Of a DNA stretch of 61,866 bases, positions 32,948-42,313 are shown piece by piece. The stretch covers positions 1 through 61,866 of the forward strand of contig NZ_JARYTI010000028.1 of assembly GCF_029911635.1 (NCBI RefSeq). Direction: 5' to 3'. The notes under the pieces were generated by a model that worked only from the letters and a program-made list of their open reading frames with translations, had not been told where the DNA came from and searched no databases. The translations under genes were made by a program, and so were the position numbers. The stretch's first letter is position 1. The number at the start of each line of letters is the position of its first letter. This DNA is from Sphingomonas sp. AR_OL41 (GTDB lineage Bacteria > Pseudomonadota > Alphaproteobacteria > Sphingomonadales > Sphingomonadaceae).

Positions 32948-34360
32948 TCAGCCGGCGTAAGCCTTGACCAGATCGTAGAGATAGTCGCGCGCGTCATAGA
33001 GCGAATTCTTGCCGATCCGCTCGTTGAGCCCGTGCACACCATTGAAATCGCTGTCGAGGAAGGTCCCCGGCGCGCCGTAAACCGGGATGCCGATGGCTTC
33101 GAGGAAGATGCCGTCGGTCGCGCCGGTCGACATCAGCGGGAGCAGCGGCAGACCCGGGAAATGCTTGGCGGCAACCGCGCGCATCGGGCCGAGGATCTTC
33201 GGGTCGAGCGCCGGCGGGATCGCGGTCGGGCGGATCGGCGCATTGGCGGTGACGGTGACCTTGGGCCCGGCGATCCGTTGCAGCGTGGCGAGCGTCTCCT
33301 CGACCGTCTCGCCCGGGAAGATGCGGCAATTGACGTTGGCCGTCGCGCGCTGCGGCAGCGCATTTTCGGCATGGCCCGCGCTCAACAGCGTCGCGACGCA
33401 GGTCGTCCGCAGCGTCGAGTGCAGCACCTTGTCGCGGCTGATCAGCGCGTCGGCCTGCTTGTCCTCGGGGTTGGCGAGCAGGCGCCGGATCGCATCGCCG
33501 ACCGGCGCCGGCACCGCCGTTGCGGTCGCAGTGAAAAAGGCGCGCGTCGTATCGGTGAATTTCACCGGAAATTCGTGGCCCCGCACCGCCTCGAGCGCGT
33601 CGGCGAGCTGGTAGATCGCATTGTCGGGCACCGGCGCCGAGCTGTGTCCGCCGGGATTGGTCGCGAGGAAGGTATAGTTTTGCGCCGCTTTCTCGCCGAC
33701 CTGCACCGCGAGTAGCTGGCGTTTGCCCGCTTCGTCGAGCCGCCCGCCGCCGCCCTCGTTGAGCGCGAATTCGGCCGCGATCAGGTCCGGCTTGTTCCTG
33801 GCCAGCCATTCCGCGCCGTTGAAGGCGAAGGTCGTCTCCTCGCCGCAGGTCAGCGCCAGCTTGATCGTGCGCTTGGGCTTGTAGCCGCTGGTCTTGAAGC
33901 GGACCATCGCATCGGCCCAAATCGCCGCCATCGCCTTGTCGTCGACGGTGCCGCGGGCATAATAATAATCGCCCTCCTCGATCAGCGTGAAGGGGTCGCG
34001 TACCCAATCCTCGCGCTTGGCCTCTACCACGTCGAGATGCCCGAGCAGCAGCATCGGCTTCACCCGCTTGTCGCTGCCGGGCAGGATCGCGACCAGCCCG
34101 CCCTCGCGCGGATGGTCGGGCACCGAAAATTGCGTGATGTCGGCGTCGGCATAGCCGGCCGCCTTCAGCCGCGCGCCAATCTGCGCGGCGGCCTTGGTGC
34201 AACTGCCGACCGACACTGAGGTGTTGGTCTCGACCAGTTCCTTGTACAGGCCGAAGAATGCCTGGCGATCGGGCGTCATGGTCTGCGCCGCCGCCGCGAG
34301 CGGCAACATCCCCAGAACCGCGGCGCAGCCACCCAACAAAGCTCGTCCGATCGATCGCAT
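32948..34360 (-). CDS. Exported M20-family metallopeptidase
   Basis: A di-zinc exopeptidase of 470 residues with a signal peptide (1-25, AAAA-QT). The metal ligands are seen in order: H108 in LLLGHLDVVEA, D140 in GTVDDKAM, E174/E175 in TCGEETT, the NEGGGG acid loop, and the last His in FNGVHGLNERIG near 455. GGHSSAPVPDNAIY marks the lid domain. The family removes amino-terminal or carboxy-terminal residues from peptides; specificity is not predictable. It is convergent with kup. Confidence 0.9.
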   Translation of the reverse strand: MRSIGRALLGGCAAVLGMLPLAAAAQTMTPDRQAFFGLYKELVETNTSVSVGSCTKAAAQIGARLKAAGYADADITQFSVPDHPREGGLVAILPGSDKRVKPMLLLGHLDVVEAKREDWVRDPFTLIEEGDYYYARGTVDDKAMAAIWADAMVRFKTSGYKPKRTIKLALTCGEETTFAFNGAEWLARNKPDLIAAEFALNEGGGGRLDEAGKRQLLAVQVGEKAAQNYTFLATNPGGHSSAPVPDNAIYQLADALEAVRGHEFPVKFTDTTRAFFTATATAVPAPVGDAIRRLLANPEDKQADALISRDKVLHSTLRTTCVATLLSAGHAENALPQRATANVNCRIFPGETVEETLATLQRIAGPKVTVTANAPIRPTAIPPALDPKILGPMRAVAAKHFPGLPLLPLMSTGATDGIFLEAIGIPVYGAPGTFLDSDFNGVHGLNERIGKNSLYDARDYLYDLVKAYAG

Positions 34361-34421
34361 GCGCCCGTCCCCTGAAAGTTCGGCACACGCTAGGGCGCCA
34401 GGCGGCGCCTCGCAACAGCGG

Positions 34422-35369
34422 TCAGGGCGCGATCGCGTCCTTGGGCAGCGCCAGCCGCAGCGTACGGTTGGGAAAGTCGATCTGGACGCGCTTGAACAGC
34501 TTCATCGCGTCCATGCCCAGCATCAGCGCCGGGCGCTTGATCAGGCCGAAGCGCTTGAACGGTTCCGCATCGGCGAAGGCGACCGGCAGGTTGGCGAAGT
34601 TAAGCCCGGCGACCTTGATCTCGGCCACCTGGGTATAATCGGCGACCAGCACGTCGCCGGTCACGCCGAGCAGGGTGATGCTGCCCATCCCCTTGGTGCT
34701 GCGCGACACCGCATTGCGCAGCGCGAGATTGCCCATCGTCACCGCCGAGCCGGTATCGACGATCACCTGGATGCGCCGCCCGCGATAATAGGCGTCGGTG
34801 ACGACCAGCTGCCCCATCAGGCTGCGGGCATGCACCACGACCTCGCCCTCGGCGGCGGCCGGCACGTGGCGCAGTACCGTGGAGGGCGTGACCGTCATCT
34901 GCTGCCGCTCGAAATCGATCGAAACCTTGTGGCCCTGCAGCGTGTCGAGCCCGAGCAGCCCGAGCGCACCAAGGTTGTGCGACGCGAGCGCGGGCGCCTC
35001 GATCCGCGATCCGCCGAGCGCGCCGACGCTGATTTCGGGGATGACGAAGGTGCCGAACATGCCGGTCCCCGACATCGAGGTGACATGGACGGCCGGCCCC
35101 GGGGCGAGCCCGAGTCGGCCGGCCAGTTCGCGCGAGATGACGGTACGCTGCGCGCCGGTATCGACGATGAAATGAAAGGGCCCGCCGGTGCCGATCGTCA
35201 CCGGCACGGTCATCCGCTCGCCCGCGTCGCCGAAATCGAGCAATGCGTCCGTCGCGGTCGTGGTGGATGTTGCGTCCGCCAGCGGCGCGGGTTGCGCGAC
35301 GGGTTGCAGCGCGGTCGGCATTGTGACGCCAACCGCGAGCGACAGGGCAAAGGCCAGTCCCAACTCCAT
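34422..35369 (-). CDS. Retropepsin-like aspartyl protease, exported
   Basis: A 315-residue protein with a hydrophobic N-terminus (about 1-20) followed by two tandem aspartyl protease lobes. Each has a catalytic-type motif: FIVDTGAQRT with D70 and VIVDTGSAVT with D205. Hydrophobic glycine motifs (GALGLLGLDTLQG and LMLGMDAMK) follow each DTG by about 65-75 residues, as in pepsin-type dimers built from fused retropepsin units. The product is probably periplasmic. Upstream of the M20 peptidase only by convention of strand: it precedes that gene by 61 nt and could share its transcript. Confidence 0.8.
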   Translation of the reverse strand: MELGLAFALSLAVGVTMPTALQPVAQPAPLADATSTTTATDALLDFGDAGERMTVPVTIGTGGPFHFIVDTGAQRTVISRELAGRLGLAPGPAVHVTSMSGTGMFGTFVIPEISVGALGGSRIEAPALASHNLGALGLLGLDTLQGHKVSIDFERQQMTVTPSTVLRHVPAAAEGEVVVHARSLMGQLVVTDAYYRGRRIQVIVDTGSAVTMGNLALRNAVSRSTKGMGSITLLGVTGDVLVADYTQVAEIKVAGLNFANLPVAFADAEPFKRFGLIKRPALMLGMDAMKLFKRVQIDFPNRTLRLALPKDAIAP

Positions 35370-35512
35370 CCCGGAAAGCTACGCCCGTTCCGGCCCCATC
35401 ACAAGTGAAACAAAAGCGCCATGAATTGGCCCCATGGGTGACCGCCACGATGCTTTCTCCGCCTGATGCTGCTAAGGTCGTCGTGTCGCTTTTTCGGAAA
35501 GGCCGCCCCGCC

Positions 35513-36817
35513 TTGAGCACTGTGGTTCTCGCGATTACCGGGACGCTCGGCGACCTTCACCCGTTTCTCGCCCTGGCGCTGCGGCTACGTGACGAGGGCC
35601 TCTCGCCCGTGGTGGCGGCGATGGAGGATTATCGCACGGTCGTCGAGGCCGAGGGCATCGCCTTCCACGCCGTGCGGCCGGGCGCGCGGGAGATGACCGC
35701 CGCCGGGCTCGACGAGGCGGCGGTGGCGCGTGCGGTGACCGGCGACCTGCGCGCCGGCTTCGACATCATGCTGCCGCACATCGCCGAGACGGTCGAAGAT
35801 CTACGCGCTGTCATGACGGGCGCCGATCTGGTGGTCTGCGGCACGCTGGCGGCGGTGGCGCGGATCGTCGCCGAGTCGGCCGGCGTGCCGGTGGTGACGG
35901 TCGCGCTGCAACCGATGAGTTTCCTGTCGGTCGCCGAGCCGCCGGCGATGCGCGAGATGCCGTTCCTGCCCGCGCTGCGCAAGACCTGCGGCCCGGCAGT
36001 GGTGCGCATGCTCTATGCGCTGGCCAGCGCGCAGGGGCGCCCGAGTCTCCGCCCGGTCACGCGCCTGCGCCGCGAGCTCGGCCTGCCGGCGGTGCGCGAC
36101 GAACTGATCGACGGGCCGCGCCGCAGCGAGCGGATCTTCGCCATGTACCCGCCGGCCTTCGCCGCGCTGCCGGTCGACGCGCCCGACCAGGCGCAAAGCG
36201 CGGGCTTCGCTTTCTATGACGGCCGCGACGGCACGACCGGGACGCTCGACCCCGCGCTCGCGGCGTTTCTCGATGCCGGGCCCGCGCCTTTGGTGTTCAC
36301 GCTCGGCAGCTTCGTCACCTATGCGCCGGGCAATTTCTACACCGCCAGCGCGCTGGTCGCACGCCAGCTCGGGCGGCGCGCGATTCTGCTCGTCGGCGAT
36401 CACGCGCTGGGCGACTATGCCGGCCTGGCAAGCGACAACATCGCGGTGGCCGGCTATGCGCCACACTCGCTGCTCTTCCCGCGCGCCGCAGCGGTGATCC
36501 AGCATGGCGGCATGGGCACCACTGCCCAGGCCTTGCGCGCCGGCGTGCCGCAACTGGTCTGCCCGTTCTTCGGCGACCAGTTCGACAATGGCCTGCGACT
36601 TCGGCGGCTCGGCGTGGCGCGCGTCGTCGCGCTGCGGCGCTATAGCGTCCGCCGCGCGTGCGCCGCGCTGCGCCAGCTGCTCGACTCGCCCGACGCCACC
36701 GACCGCGCCCGCGCGCTCGCCCCGCAAATGACCCGCGACGACGGCCCCGCGATCATCGCGCACTGGGTCGCCGAGCGCCTCGCCCATCGCCCCGACGGAC
36801 ATCGGCTCGTCGCTTGA
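35513..36817 (+). CDS. Glycosyltransferase, GT1/MGT type
   Basis: A GT-B-fold sugar transferase related to sterol and macrolide glucosyltransferases. The N-terminal beta-strand and nucleotide-fold motif are VVLAITGTLGDLHPFLALA; the C-terminal donor site is IQHGGMGTTAQALRAGVP followed by PFFGDQFDNG. I prefer the TTG at 35513, which puts the first strand at residue 3 as the family expects and has GGAAAGG about 10 nt upstream. In-frame ATGs at 35450 and 35405 would add a 21- or 36-residue extension without similarity. Acceptor unknown. Confidence 0.82.
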   Translation: MSTVVLAITGTLGDLHPFLALALRLRDEGLSPVVAAMEDYRTVVEAEGIAFHAVRPGAREMTAAGLDEAAVARAVTGDLRAGFDIMLPHIAETVEDLRAVMTGADLVVCGTLAAVARIVAESAGVPVVTVALQPMSFLSVAEPPAMREMPFLPALRKTCGPAVVRMLYALASAQGRPSLRPVTRLRRELGLPAVRDELIDGPRRSERIFAMYPPAFAALPVDAPDQAQSAGFAFYDGRDGTTGTLDPALAAFLDAGPAPLVFTLGSFVTYAPGNFYTASALVARQLGRRAILLVGDHALGDYAGLASDNIAVAGYAPHSLLFPRAAAVIQHGGMGTTAQALRAGVPQLVCPFFGDQFDNGLRLRRLGVARVVALRRYSVRRACAALRQLLDSPDATDRARALAPQMTRDDGPAIIAHWVAERLAHRPDGHRLVA

Positions 36818-36833
36818 GCGGATGACCGCCGCG

Positions 36834-37009
36834 AGAAATTTGTCCACGCGGAGCCGCGGAGACGCGGAGATGTATCGCGCGCATCGCCGCCGCCGCGCCG
36901 ACGAGATGTCTCCCTCGCCGCAGCGATGGAGATGCGCATCGAGGCGCGGCGGCCCCACCGCGCGGATATCTCCGCGCCTCCGCGGCTCCGCGGGAACAAC
37001 TTCTTTCTT
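36834..37009. repeat. GC-rich inverted-repeat element, copy 1
   Basis: The left arm at 36834-36871 contains ACGCGGAG, CCGCGGAG and ACGCGGAG blocks; the right arm at 36966-37009 carries the complementary CTCCGCG, CCTCCGCG and CTCCGCG blocks and ends GAACAACTTCTTTC. The two can form a long imperfect hairpin around a 94-nt centre. A second copy with the same arms lies at 61161-61346. No gene is present between 36818 and 37033. Confidence 0.8.
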
Positions 37010-37033
37010 GCTAGGTGTCGCGCCGGCCGAGCG

Positions 37034-39442
37034 TCAGTCGAGCCGCATCGCCTCCGCCGCCAGTGCCTCGGCCTCGATCAGCAGCGCATCGTCGGCCAGT
37101 CCCTGCGCGACGCGTTCGCGCCCGATCAGCGTCAGCACCGGCACCGCGAGTGGCGAGACGCGGTCGAGCGCTACATGCAGCATCGTGCCCTGCGCACGGT
37201 CGAGCAAGTCGGCGAGGCGGCCGACATCGGTCATCCGCGCGCGTGCATCGGCCCAGGCCGCCTGGAGCAGGAGATGGCCCGGCTCATATTTGCGCAGCAC
37301 GTCGTAGATCAGGTCGGTCGAGAAGGTGACCTGCTTGCCGGTCTTGCGCTTGCCGGGATGCTGGCGCTCGACCAGCCCGCCGATCACCGCCACCTCGCGA
37401 AACGCCCGCCGCAGCAGCGACGAACCCTGGACCCAGTCGATGAACTCGTCCTCGAGGATGTCGGGCGAGAACAGCGCCGCCGGATCGGTCACCGGCTCGA
37501 GCGAAAAGCACGCCAGCGAGTAATCGCTCGCGACATAGCCGACCGGCTTCAGGCCCTGCGTTTCCATCCGCCGCGTGAGCAGCATGCCGAGCGACTGGTG
37601 CGCGTTCCATCCTTCGAAACTATAGGCGACCATGAAATGCCGCCGCTCGTGCGGGAAGGTCTCGATCAGCAGCTGGCCCGGCTGCGGCAGGACCGAACGC
37701 AGCCGCTGCACCTCGAGCCATTCGCGCACGTCGTCGGGAAAGCTCGGCCAGGCTGCCGGGGTGGCGAGGAAGCCGCGCACGCGATCGGCGAGGTTGGTCG
37801 ACAGCGGCATGCGCGCGCCGCCATAGGTCGGGATGCGCGCCGGGCGACTCGTCGCGCGCACCACCACATCCTCGGTATCGACGCGCTCGACCTCGAGGCT
37901 CATGCCGGCGAAGAAGAAGGTGTCGCGCGGGGAAAGCGTCGCGGCGAAACCCTCCTCGACGCGGCCGAGCGAGCGGCCGTTCCTGAAGCGCACCGCCAGC
38001 ATCGTCGCCTCGACGATGATCCCGGCATTGAGGCGATGCTGCGTGACGAAGCGCGGATGCGACACGCGCCACGATCCGTCCGCCTCCTGCGTCAGCCGCC
38101 GGAACTTGTCATAGGCCTTGAGCGCATAACCGCCGTCGCGGATGAAACCGAGCACTTGCTCGAACACCCCGGCATCGAGCGCCGAATAGGGCAGCGCCGA
38201 GCGAACCTCGTCGAGCATATCCGCCTGCTGGAACGGCGCGGCACAGGCACAGGCCATGACATGCTGCGCCAGCACGTCGAGCGCGCCGGGCCGGAAGATG
38301 TCGGGGTCGAGCTCGCCCGCTGTCACAGCGTCGAGCGCGGCGCGCGCCTCGAGATACTCGAAGCGATTGCCCGGCACGAGCACCGCCTCGCTCGGCTCGT
38401 CAAGCCGGTGGTTGGAGCGGCCGATGCGCTGCAGCAGCCGCGACGAACCCTTGGGCGCGCCCATCTGGATGACGCAATCGACATCGCCCCAGTCGACCCC
38501 GAGATCGAGGCTCGCCGTCGCGACCAGCCCGCGCAATCGCCCCGCCGCCATCGCCGCCTCGACCTTGCGCCGCGCCTCGAGGCTGAGCGAGCCGTGATGG
38601 ATGCCGATCGGCAGCTGCATCGCATTGGCCTTCCACAGATCCTGGAAGATCAGCTCGGCAAGGCTGCGCGTGTTGCAGAAGATGATCGAGGTCTTGTGCG
38701 TCTCGATCTCGGCCATCACCTGCTCGGCGGCATAGCGCCCCGAATGGCCCGCCCAGGGCACGCGCCCCTCGGGCAGCAGGATGGTGATGTCGGGGTCCGC
38801 GCCCTTGTCGCCGATCACCAGCGCCACCTGGTCGATATCGCCATCGGGCGCGAGCCAGGCGCGGTAGCCGTCGGGATCGGCCACCGTGGCGGAGAGCGCG
38901 ACGCGACGCAGCCCCGGCGCCAGCCTTTGCAGCCGCGCCATGCACAGGCTGAGCAGGTCGCCGCGCTTGCCGGTGGCGAAGGCATGGACCTCGTCGATGA
39001 CGATCGTCCGCAATCCGGCGAACATCGTCATGCTGTGGGGATAACTCAGCAGCAGCGACAGCGATTCTGGCGTGGTCAGTAGGATCTGCGGCGGGCGCAC
39101 GCGCTGGCGCGCCTTGCGATCCGACGGCGTGTCGCCGGTGCGCGTCTCGACGCGCAAGCTCAGCCCCATCTCCTCGATCGGCGTCAGCAGGTTGCGCTGC
39201 ACATCGACCGCCAGCGCCTTCAACGGCGAGACGTAGAGCGTGTGCAGCCCCTCGACCGGATCCTCGATCAGCTCGCTCAGCGTCGGCAGGAAACCGGCCA
39301 GCGTCTTGCCCGCGCCGGTCGCCGCGACGAGCAGCGCGTGCCGCCCGGCGCGGCCTTGCGCCAACATATCGAGCTGGTGCCGCCGCGGCGCCCAGCCACG
39401 CGACGCGAACCAGTCGGTGAGGGGTTGGGGGAGGTCGGTCAC
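37034..39442 (-). CDS. Ligase-associated DEXH-box helicase (Lhr-like)
   Basis: A superfamily 2 helicase of 802 residues. Motif I is ATGAGKT at 41-47, motif Ia VSPLKALAVD, motif II DEVH at 150-153, motif III LSATVAD, and motif VI QRIGRSNHR. A winged-helix and Lhr core domain occupy about 480-800. The length is that of the short Lhr-core proteins that travel with pdeM, the exonuclease and the ligase, not of the 1,500-residue Lhr. It diverges from the exonuclease gene with only 32 nt between the start codons. Confidence 0.9.
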   Translation of the reverse strand: MTDLPQPLTDWFASRGWAPRRHQLDMLAQGRAGRHALLVAATGAGKTLAGFLPTLSELIEDPVEGLHTLYVSPLKALAVDVQRNLLTPIEEMGLSLRVETRTGDTPSDRKARQRVRPPQILLTTPESLSLLLSYPHSMTMFAGLRTIVIDEVHAFATGKRGDLLSLCMARLQRLAPGLRRVALSATVADPDGYRAWLAPDGDIDQVALVIGDKGADPDITILLPEGRVPWAGHSGRYAAEQVMAEIETHKTSIIFCNTRSLAELIFQDLWKANAMQLPIGIHHGSLSLEARRKVEAAMAAGRLRGLVATASLDLGVDWGDVDCVIQMGAPKGSSRLLQRIGRSNHRLDEPSEAVLVPGNRFEYLEARAALDAVTAGELDPDIFRPGALDVLAQHVMACACAAPFQQADMLDEVRSALPYSALDAGVFEQVLGFIRDGGYALKAYDKFRRLTQEADGSWRVSHPRFVTQHRLNAGIIVEATMLAVRFRNGRSLGRVEEGFAATLSPRDTFFFAGMSLEVERVDTEDVVVRATSRPARIPTYGGARMPLSTNLADRVRGFLATPAAWPSFPDDVREWLEVQRLRSVLPQPGQLLIETFPHERRHFMVAYSFEGWNAHQSLGMLLTRRMETQGLKPVGYVASDYSLACFSLEPVTDPAALFSPDILEDEFIDWVQGSSLLRRAFREVAVIGGLVERQHPGKRKTGKQVTFSTDLIYDVLRKYEPGHLLLQAAWADARARMTDVGRLADLLDRAQGTMLHVALDRVSPLAVPVLTLIGRERVAQGLADDALLIEAEALAAEAMRLD

Positions 39443-39474
39443 TGGGAACTCAATGGCATCTCGCCCATATAGGC

Positions 39475-40476
39475 ATGATGGCGAAGCTCGGCGACTGGAT
39501 CGATCCGCAACCCCAGGGCATTTATGTCGCGCCGGCCGATGCGTGGATCGACCCGTCGACGCCGCAGGCGCGCGCGCTGATCACACATGGCCATGCCGAC
39601 CATGCGCGCGGCGGGCATGCAGCGGTCTGGGCGACGCCCGAAACGCTGGCGATCATGGCGACGCGCTACGGCCCGCAGCCCGGCAACCCGGTCGGCTATG
39701 GCGAGACGATCCGGCTCGGCGCGGTCGATGTCAGCTATTTCCCCGCCGGCCATGTGCTGGGTTCGGCGCAGATCCTGCTTGAGCATCGCGGCGAGCGCAT
39801 CGTCGTCTCGGGCGATTACAAGCGCCGACCCGACCCGACCTGCGCCCCGTTCGAACCGGTCGCCTGCGACGTCTTCGTCACCGAGGCGACCTTTGGCCTG
39901 CCGGTATTCCGCCATCCCGATACCGGCGACGAGATCGACAAGCTGCTCGCCGCCTTGCACGCCAATCCGGAGCGTTGCGTGCTGGTCGGCGCCTATGCAC
40001 TGGGCAAGGCGCAGCGCGTCATCGCCGAGCTGCGCGCGCGCGGCCATGCCGCGCCGATCTATCTCCACGGCGCGCTGCAACGGCTCTGCGACCTCTATGT
40101 CGAACTCGGCGTCGAGCTGGGTGAGCTGATCCTGGTCGCTGACGTGGCCAAGACGGCGATCGCCGGCCATATCGTGCTGTGCCCGCCCTCGGCGCTCAAC
40201 GATCGCTGGTCGCGCCGCCTGCCCGACCCGATTACCGCCATGGCGTCAGGCTGGATGCGCATCAGGCAACGCGCGCGCCAGCGGCTGGTCGAGCTGCCGC
40301 TGATCCTCAGCGACCATGCCGATTGGGACGAGTTAACCGACACGCTGACCGAGATCGCGCCGCGCGAGGTATGGGTGACGCATGGCCGCGAGGAAGCGCT
40401 GATCCACTGGTGCATGACGCGCCAGATCAAGGCGCGCGCGCTGGCGCTGGTCGGATATGAGGACGAGGACGACTGA
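39475..40476 (+). CDS. Ligase-associated DNA exonuclease (MBL/beta-CASP-like)
   Basis: An SNM1-like nuclease of 333 residues. The metallo-beta-lactamase motif ITHGHADHARGG lies at 36-47, with PAGHVLGSAQI, VVSGDYKRRPD and TEATFGLP as the next metal motifs. SDHADWDEL and VTHGREEAL at the C-terminus complete the beta-CASP-like region. The family is found with lhr-type helicase, pdeM and ATP-dependent ligase and is thought to process broken ends. Its start codon is 32 nt from that of the helicase, in divergent orientation, so one promoter region serves both. Confidence 0.88.
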   Translation: MMAKLGDWIDPQPQGIYVAPADAWIDPSTPQARALITHGHADHARGGHAAVWATPETLAIMATRYGPQPGNPVGYGETIRLGAVDVSYFPAGHVLGSAQILLEHRGERIVVSGDYKRRPDPTCAPFEPVACDVFVTEATFGLPVFRHPDTGDEIDKLLAALHANPERCVLVGAYALGKAQRVIAELRARGHAAPIYLHGALQRLCDLYVELGVELGELILVADVAKTAIAGHIVLCPPSALNDRWSRRLPDPITAMASGWMRIRQRARQRLVELPLILSDHADWDELTDTLTEIAPREVWVTHGREEALIHWCMTRQIKARALALVGYEDEDD

Positions 40477-40487
40477 CAAGGAGAAGG

Positions 40488-41186
40488 ATGATGCGCGAAC
40501 TTGCTCCGGCCGACGAGCTCGCCGCCACGGCGCACCGACCCTATCCCAGCGAAAGCGCCGCCTTCACCACGGCACGAACCGCGCTGCTCGCCAGCGAAGT
40601 GGCGTTGCGCCGGCAGATTGAGGCGGTCGCGGCGGAGCGCCGCGCGCTGCCCGAGGCGCCGGTGGTGGCGAAGGATTATAGCTTCGAAGGCCCGCGCGGC
40701 ACGGTCCAGCTCGCCGACCTGTTCGAAGGCCATGACACTTTGGTCACCTATTGCTGGATGTACGGCCCCGAGCGCGAGCGGCCATGCCCGATGTGCACCG
40801 GGTTTCTCGGTCCGCTCGCCGCCAACGCCGCCGACATTCGCCAGAAAATCGGCCTCGCGGTGATCGCGCGCTCGCCGGTGGCGCGGATGCAGGCCTTTGC
40901 CGACGAGCGCGGCTGGCGCAATTTGCCGCTCTACAGCGACACCAGCGCGGCGTTCGGCCGTGACCACCATGCCTGGCAGGATGACGGCGACTGGCCGTCC
41001 TATGACGTCTTCACCCGGGACGCTGACGGCACGATCCGCCATTTCTGGAGCGGCGAGCTTGGCGGCACACAGGACCCGGGCCAGGACCCGCGCGGCGCGC
41101 CCGACATGACGGTGCTGTGGAATGTCCTCGACACGACACCCGCCGGGCGCGCGGCGGACTGGTATCCGAGTCTCGCCTATAACTGA
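40488..41186 (+). CDS. DUF899 thioredoxin-like protein
   Basis: A 232-residue protein of the DUF899 family, a thioredoxin-fold group of unknown function. It shows a C-P-M-C redox motif at 100-103 (ERPCPMCTGF), a conserved TYCWMYGPE before it, and the C-terminal WYPSLAY typical of the family. AAGGAG lies 4-7 nt before two consecutive ATGs at 40488 and 40491. It follows the exonuclease by 11 nt, so the two are probably co-transcribed, but no functional link is known. Confidence 0.82.
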   Translation: MMRELAPADELAATAHRPYPSESAAFTTARTALLASEVALRRQIEAVAAERRALPEAPVVAKDYSFEGPRGTVQLADLFEGHDTLVTYCWMYGPERERPCPMCTGFLGPLAANAADIRQKIGLAVIARSPVARMQAFADERGWRNLPLYSDTSAAFGRDHHAWQDDGDWPSYDVFTRDADGTIRHFWSGELGGTQDPGQDPRGAPDMTVLWNVLDTTPAGRAADWYPSLAYN

Positions 41187-41483
41187 TCAGGCGCCGGCAA
41201 GGTTCGCCTCATAGATGCTGATCGTCTCGCTGCTCGCGGCCAGTTCGCGCACCGCCTTCATCAGCACATGCGAACCGGGCTGGGCGAAATGCACCTGCAA
41301 CGCCGCCATGTCGCGCCATTGTTCGTAGAAGAACAGTCGCAGCGGATTCTCGCAATCGATCTGCACCGAATGGAGCAGGCACCCGTCCTCGAGGCGCGAG
41401 CGATGGACATGGGCGAGACTGGCCTCGCGCAGCGCCGCGAAACTGCCCGGGCGCGCGGTCACGCTGCCGGTGACGATGATCAT
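41187..41483 (-). CDS. Antibiotic biosynthesis monooxygenase (ABM)-domain protein
   Basis: A 98-residue ferredoxin-like fold protein. IIVTGSVTARPGSFAALREA opens the domain, EDGCLLHSVQID is the second strand and FFYEQWRDMAALQVHF the third, as in YgiN/quinol monooxygenases. No cofactor is used by this family. GGAGGAAGAA precedes the ATG at 41483. Its stop lies directly against the DUF899 stop (convergent). Substrate unknown. Confidence 0.85.
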   Translation of the reverse strand: MIIVTGSVTARPGSFAALREASLAHVHRSRLEDGCLLHSVQIDCENPLRLFFYEQWRDMAALQVHFAQPGSHVLMKAVRELAASSETISIYEANLAGA

Positions 41484-41553
41484 TTCTTCCTCCGGGCGCG
41501 AAGCCCCTTCAACGCGATCCGAACAACCGCGGGAACATTCGATCTGCCCCCGA

Positions 41554-42222
41554 TCACCGGCGGTAAACCCCCGTGAACGAGACATTCGCACCGCCACAAT
41601 TGCCATTGTCGGCGGCGGCCAGATACGGCCCGATCAATCGTAATGAGACCCGGCAGTCGCTATCTTCGCTCCCCGACGTAGGGCCAAATCGGATCCTGCC
41701 CCCCGTCAATGTCGCTTCACCCTCGAAATCGCCGGTGTGGATGCCACCGCGCCGAACCCGCTCGGGGTCGTGCATGCCCCATACCGCCATGCCACTGGCC
41801 TTGAGCCTCCCCGGCCCAAGCCCGCGGGTTATGTCGATTGTCGTATAATCGTAATTCCAGCTGCCGATCCACGCCGCGATGGTCTGCTTTGGCACGGCGA
41901 TGCGCGCGACGGACGTCTTGGGTAACCAGCCGATCGTCGCGGTACCGCCGCCATCGGTATAGGCGGCGTAGACCAACGCACCGCGCACCTCCCCAATAAG
42001 GAGCTGATTGCCACGGACGAGATAGGCGCCGCGACGACACGATGCCGTCAATGCCGGACAGCCATCCACCTCCGGGCCCTTGTAGAAATAGCTGCGACCC
42101 GGCGCGCTGACACGCGCCAGATGCCAGTCATGGGCAGCTTCGGTGTCATGCAGGAAATCAGCGCGCGCCAAGGCAGGCGCCGCGAGCAGGAACATCACGC
42201 TCAGATACCGCCACCTCATCAA
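41554..42222 (-). CDS. Hypothetical exported protein
   Basis: A 222-residue protein with a clear signal peptide (1-21, ARA-DF). The region 64-104 (LVRGNQLLIGEVRG, YAAYTDGGGTATIGWLP) looks like a bacterial SH3-type beta fold. A second beta-rich part around WIGSWNYDYTTIDI and FEGEATLTGG follows. Four cysteines (two near 55-62, two near the C-terminus) could form disulfides in the periplasm. I recognise no named family. It is 91 nt downstream of rpoN on the same strand. Confidence 0.6.
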   Translation of the reverse strand: MMRWRYLSVMFLLAAPALARADFLHDTEAAHDWHLARVSAPGRSYFYKGPEVDGCPALTASCRRGAYLVRGNQLLIGEVRGALVYAAYTDGGGTATIGWLPKTSVARIAVPKQTIAAWIGSWNYDYTTIDITRGLGPGRLKASGMAVWGMHDPERVRRGGIHTGDFEGEATLTGGRIRFGPTSGSEDSDCRVSLRLIGPYLAAADNGNCGGANVSFTGVYRR

Positions 42223-42313
42223 CCGCCCCTGATCTGAAGCCGGCTATTCCGGCGCATGGCAGAACTTCGCGCAACAAACGGAACGAAGCAAGTACGTCGG
42301 ATGGATCTCGAGC

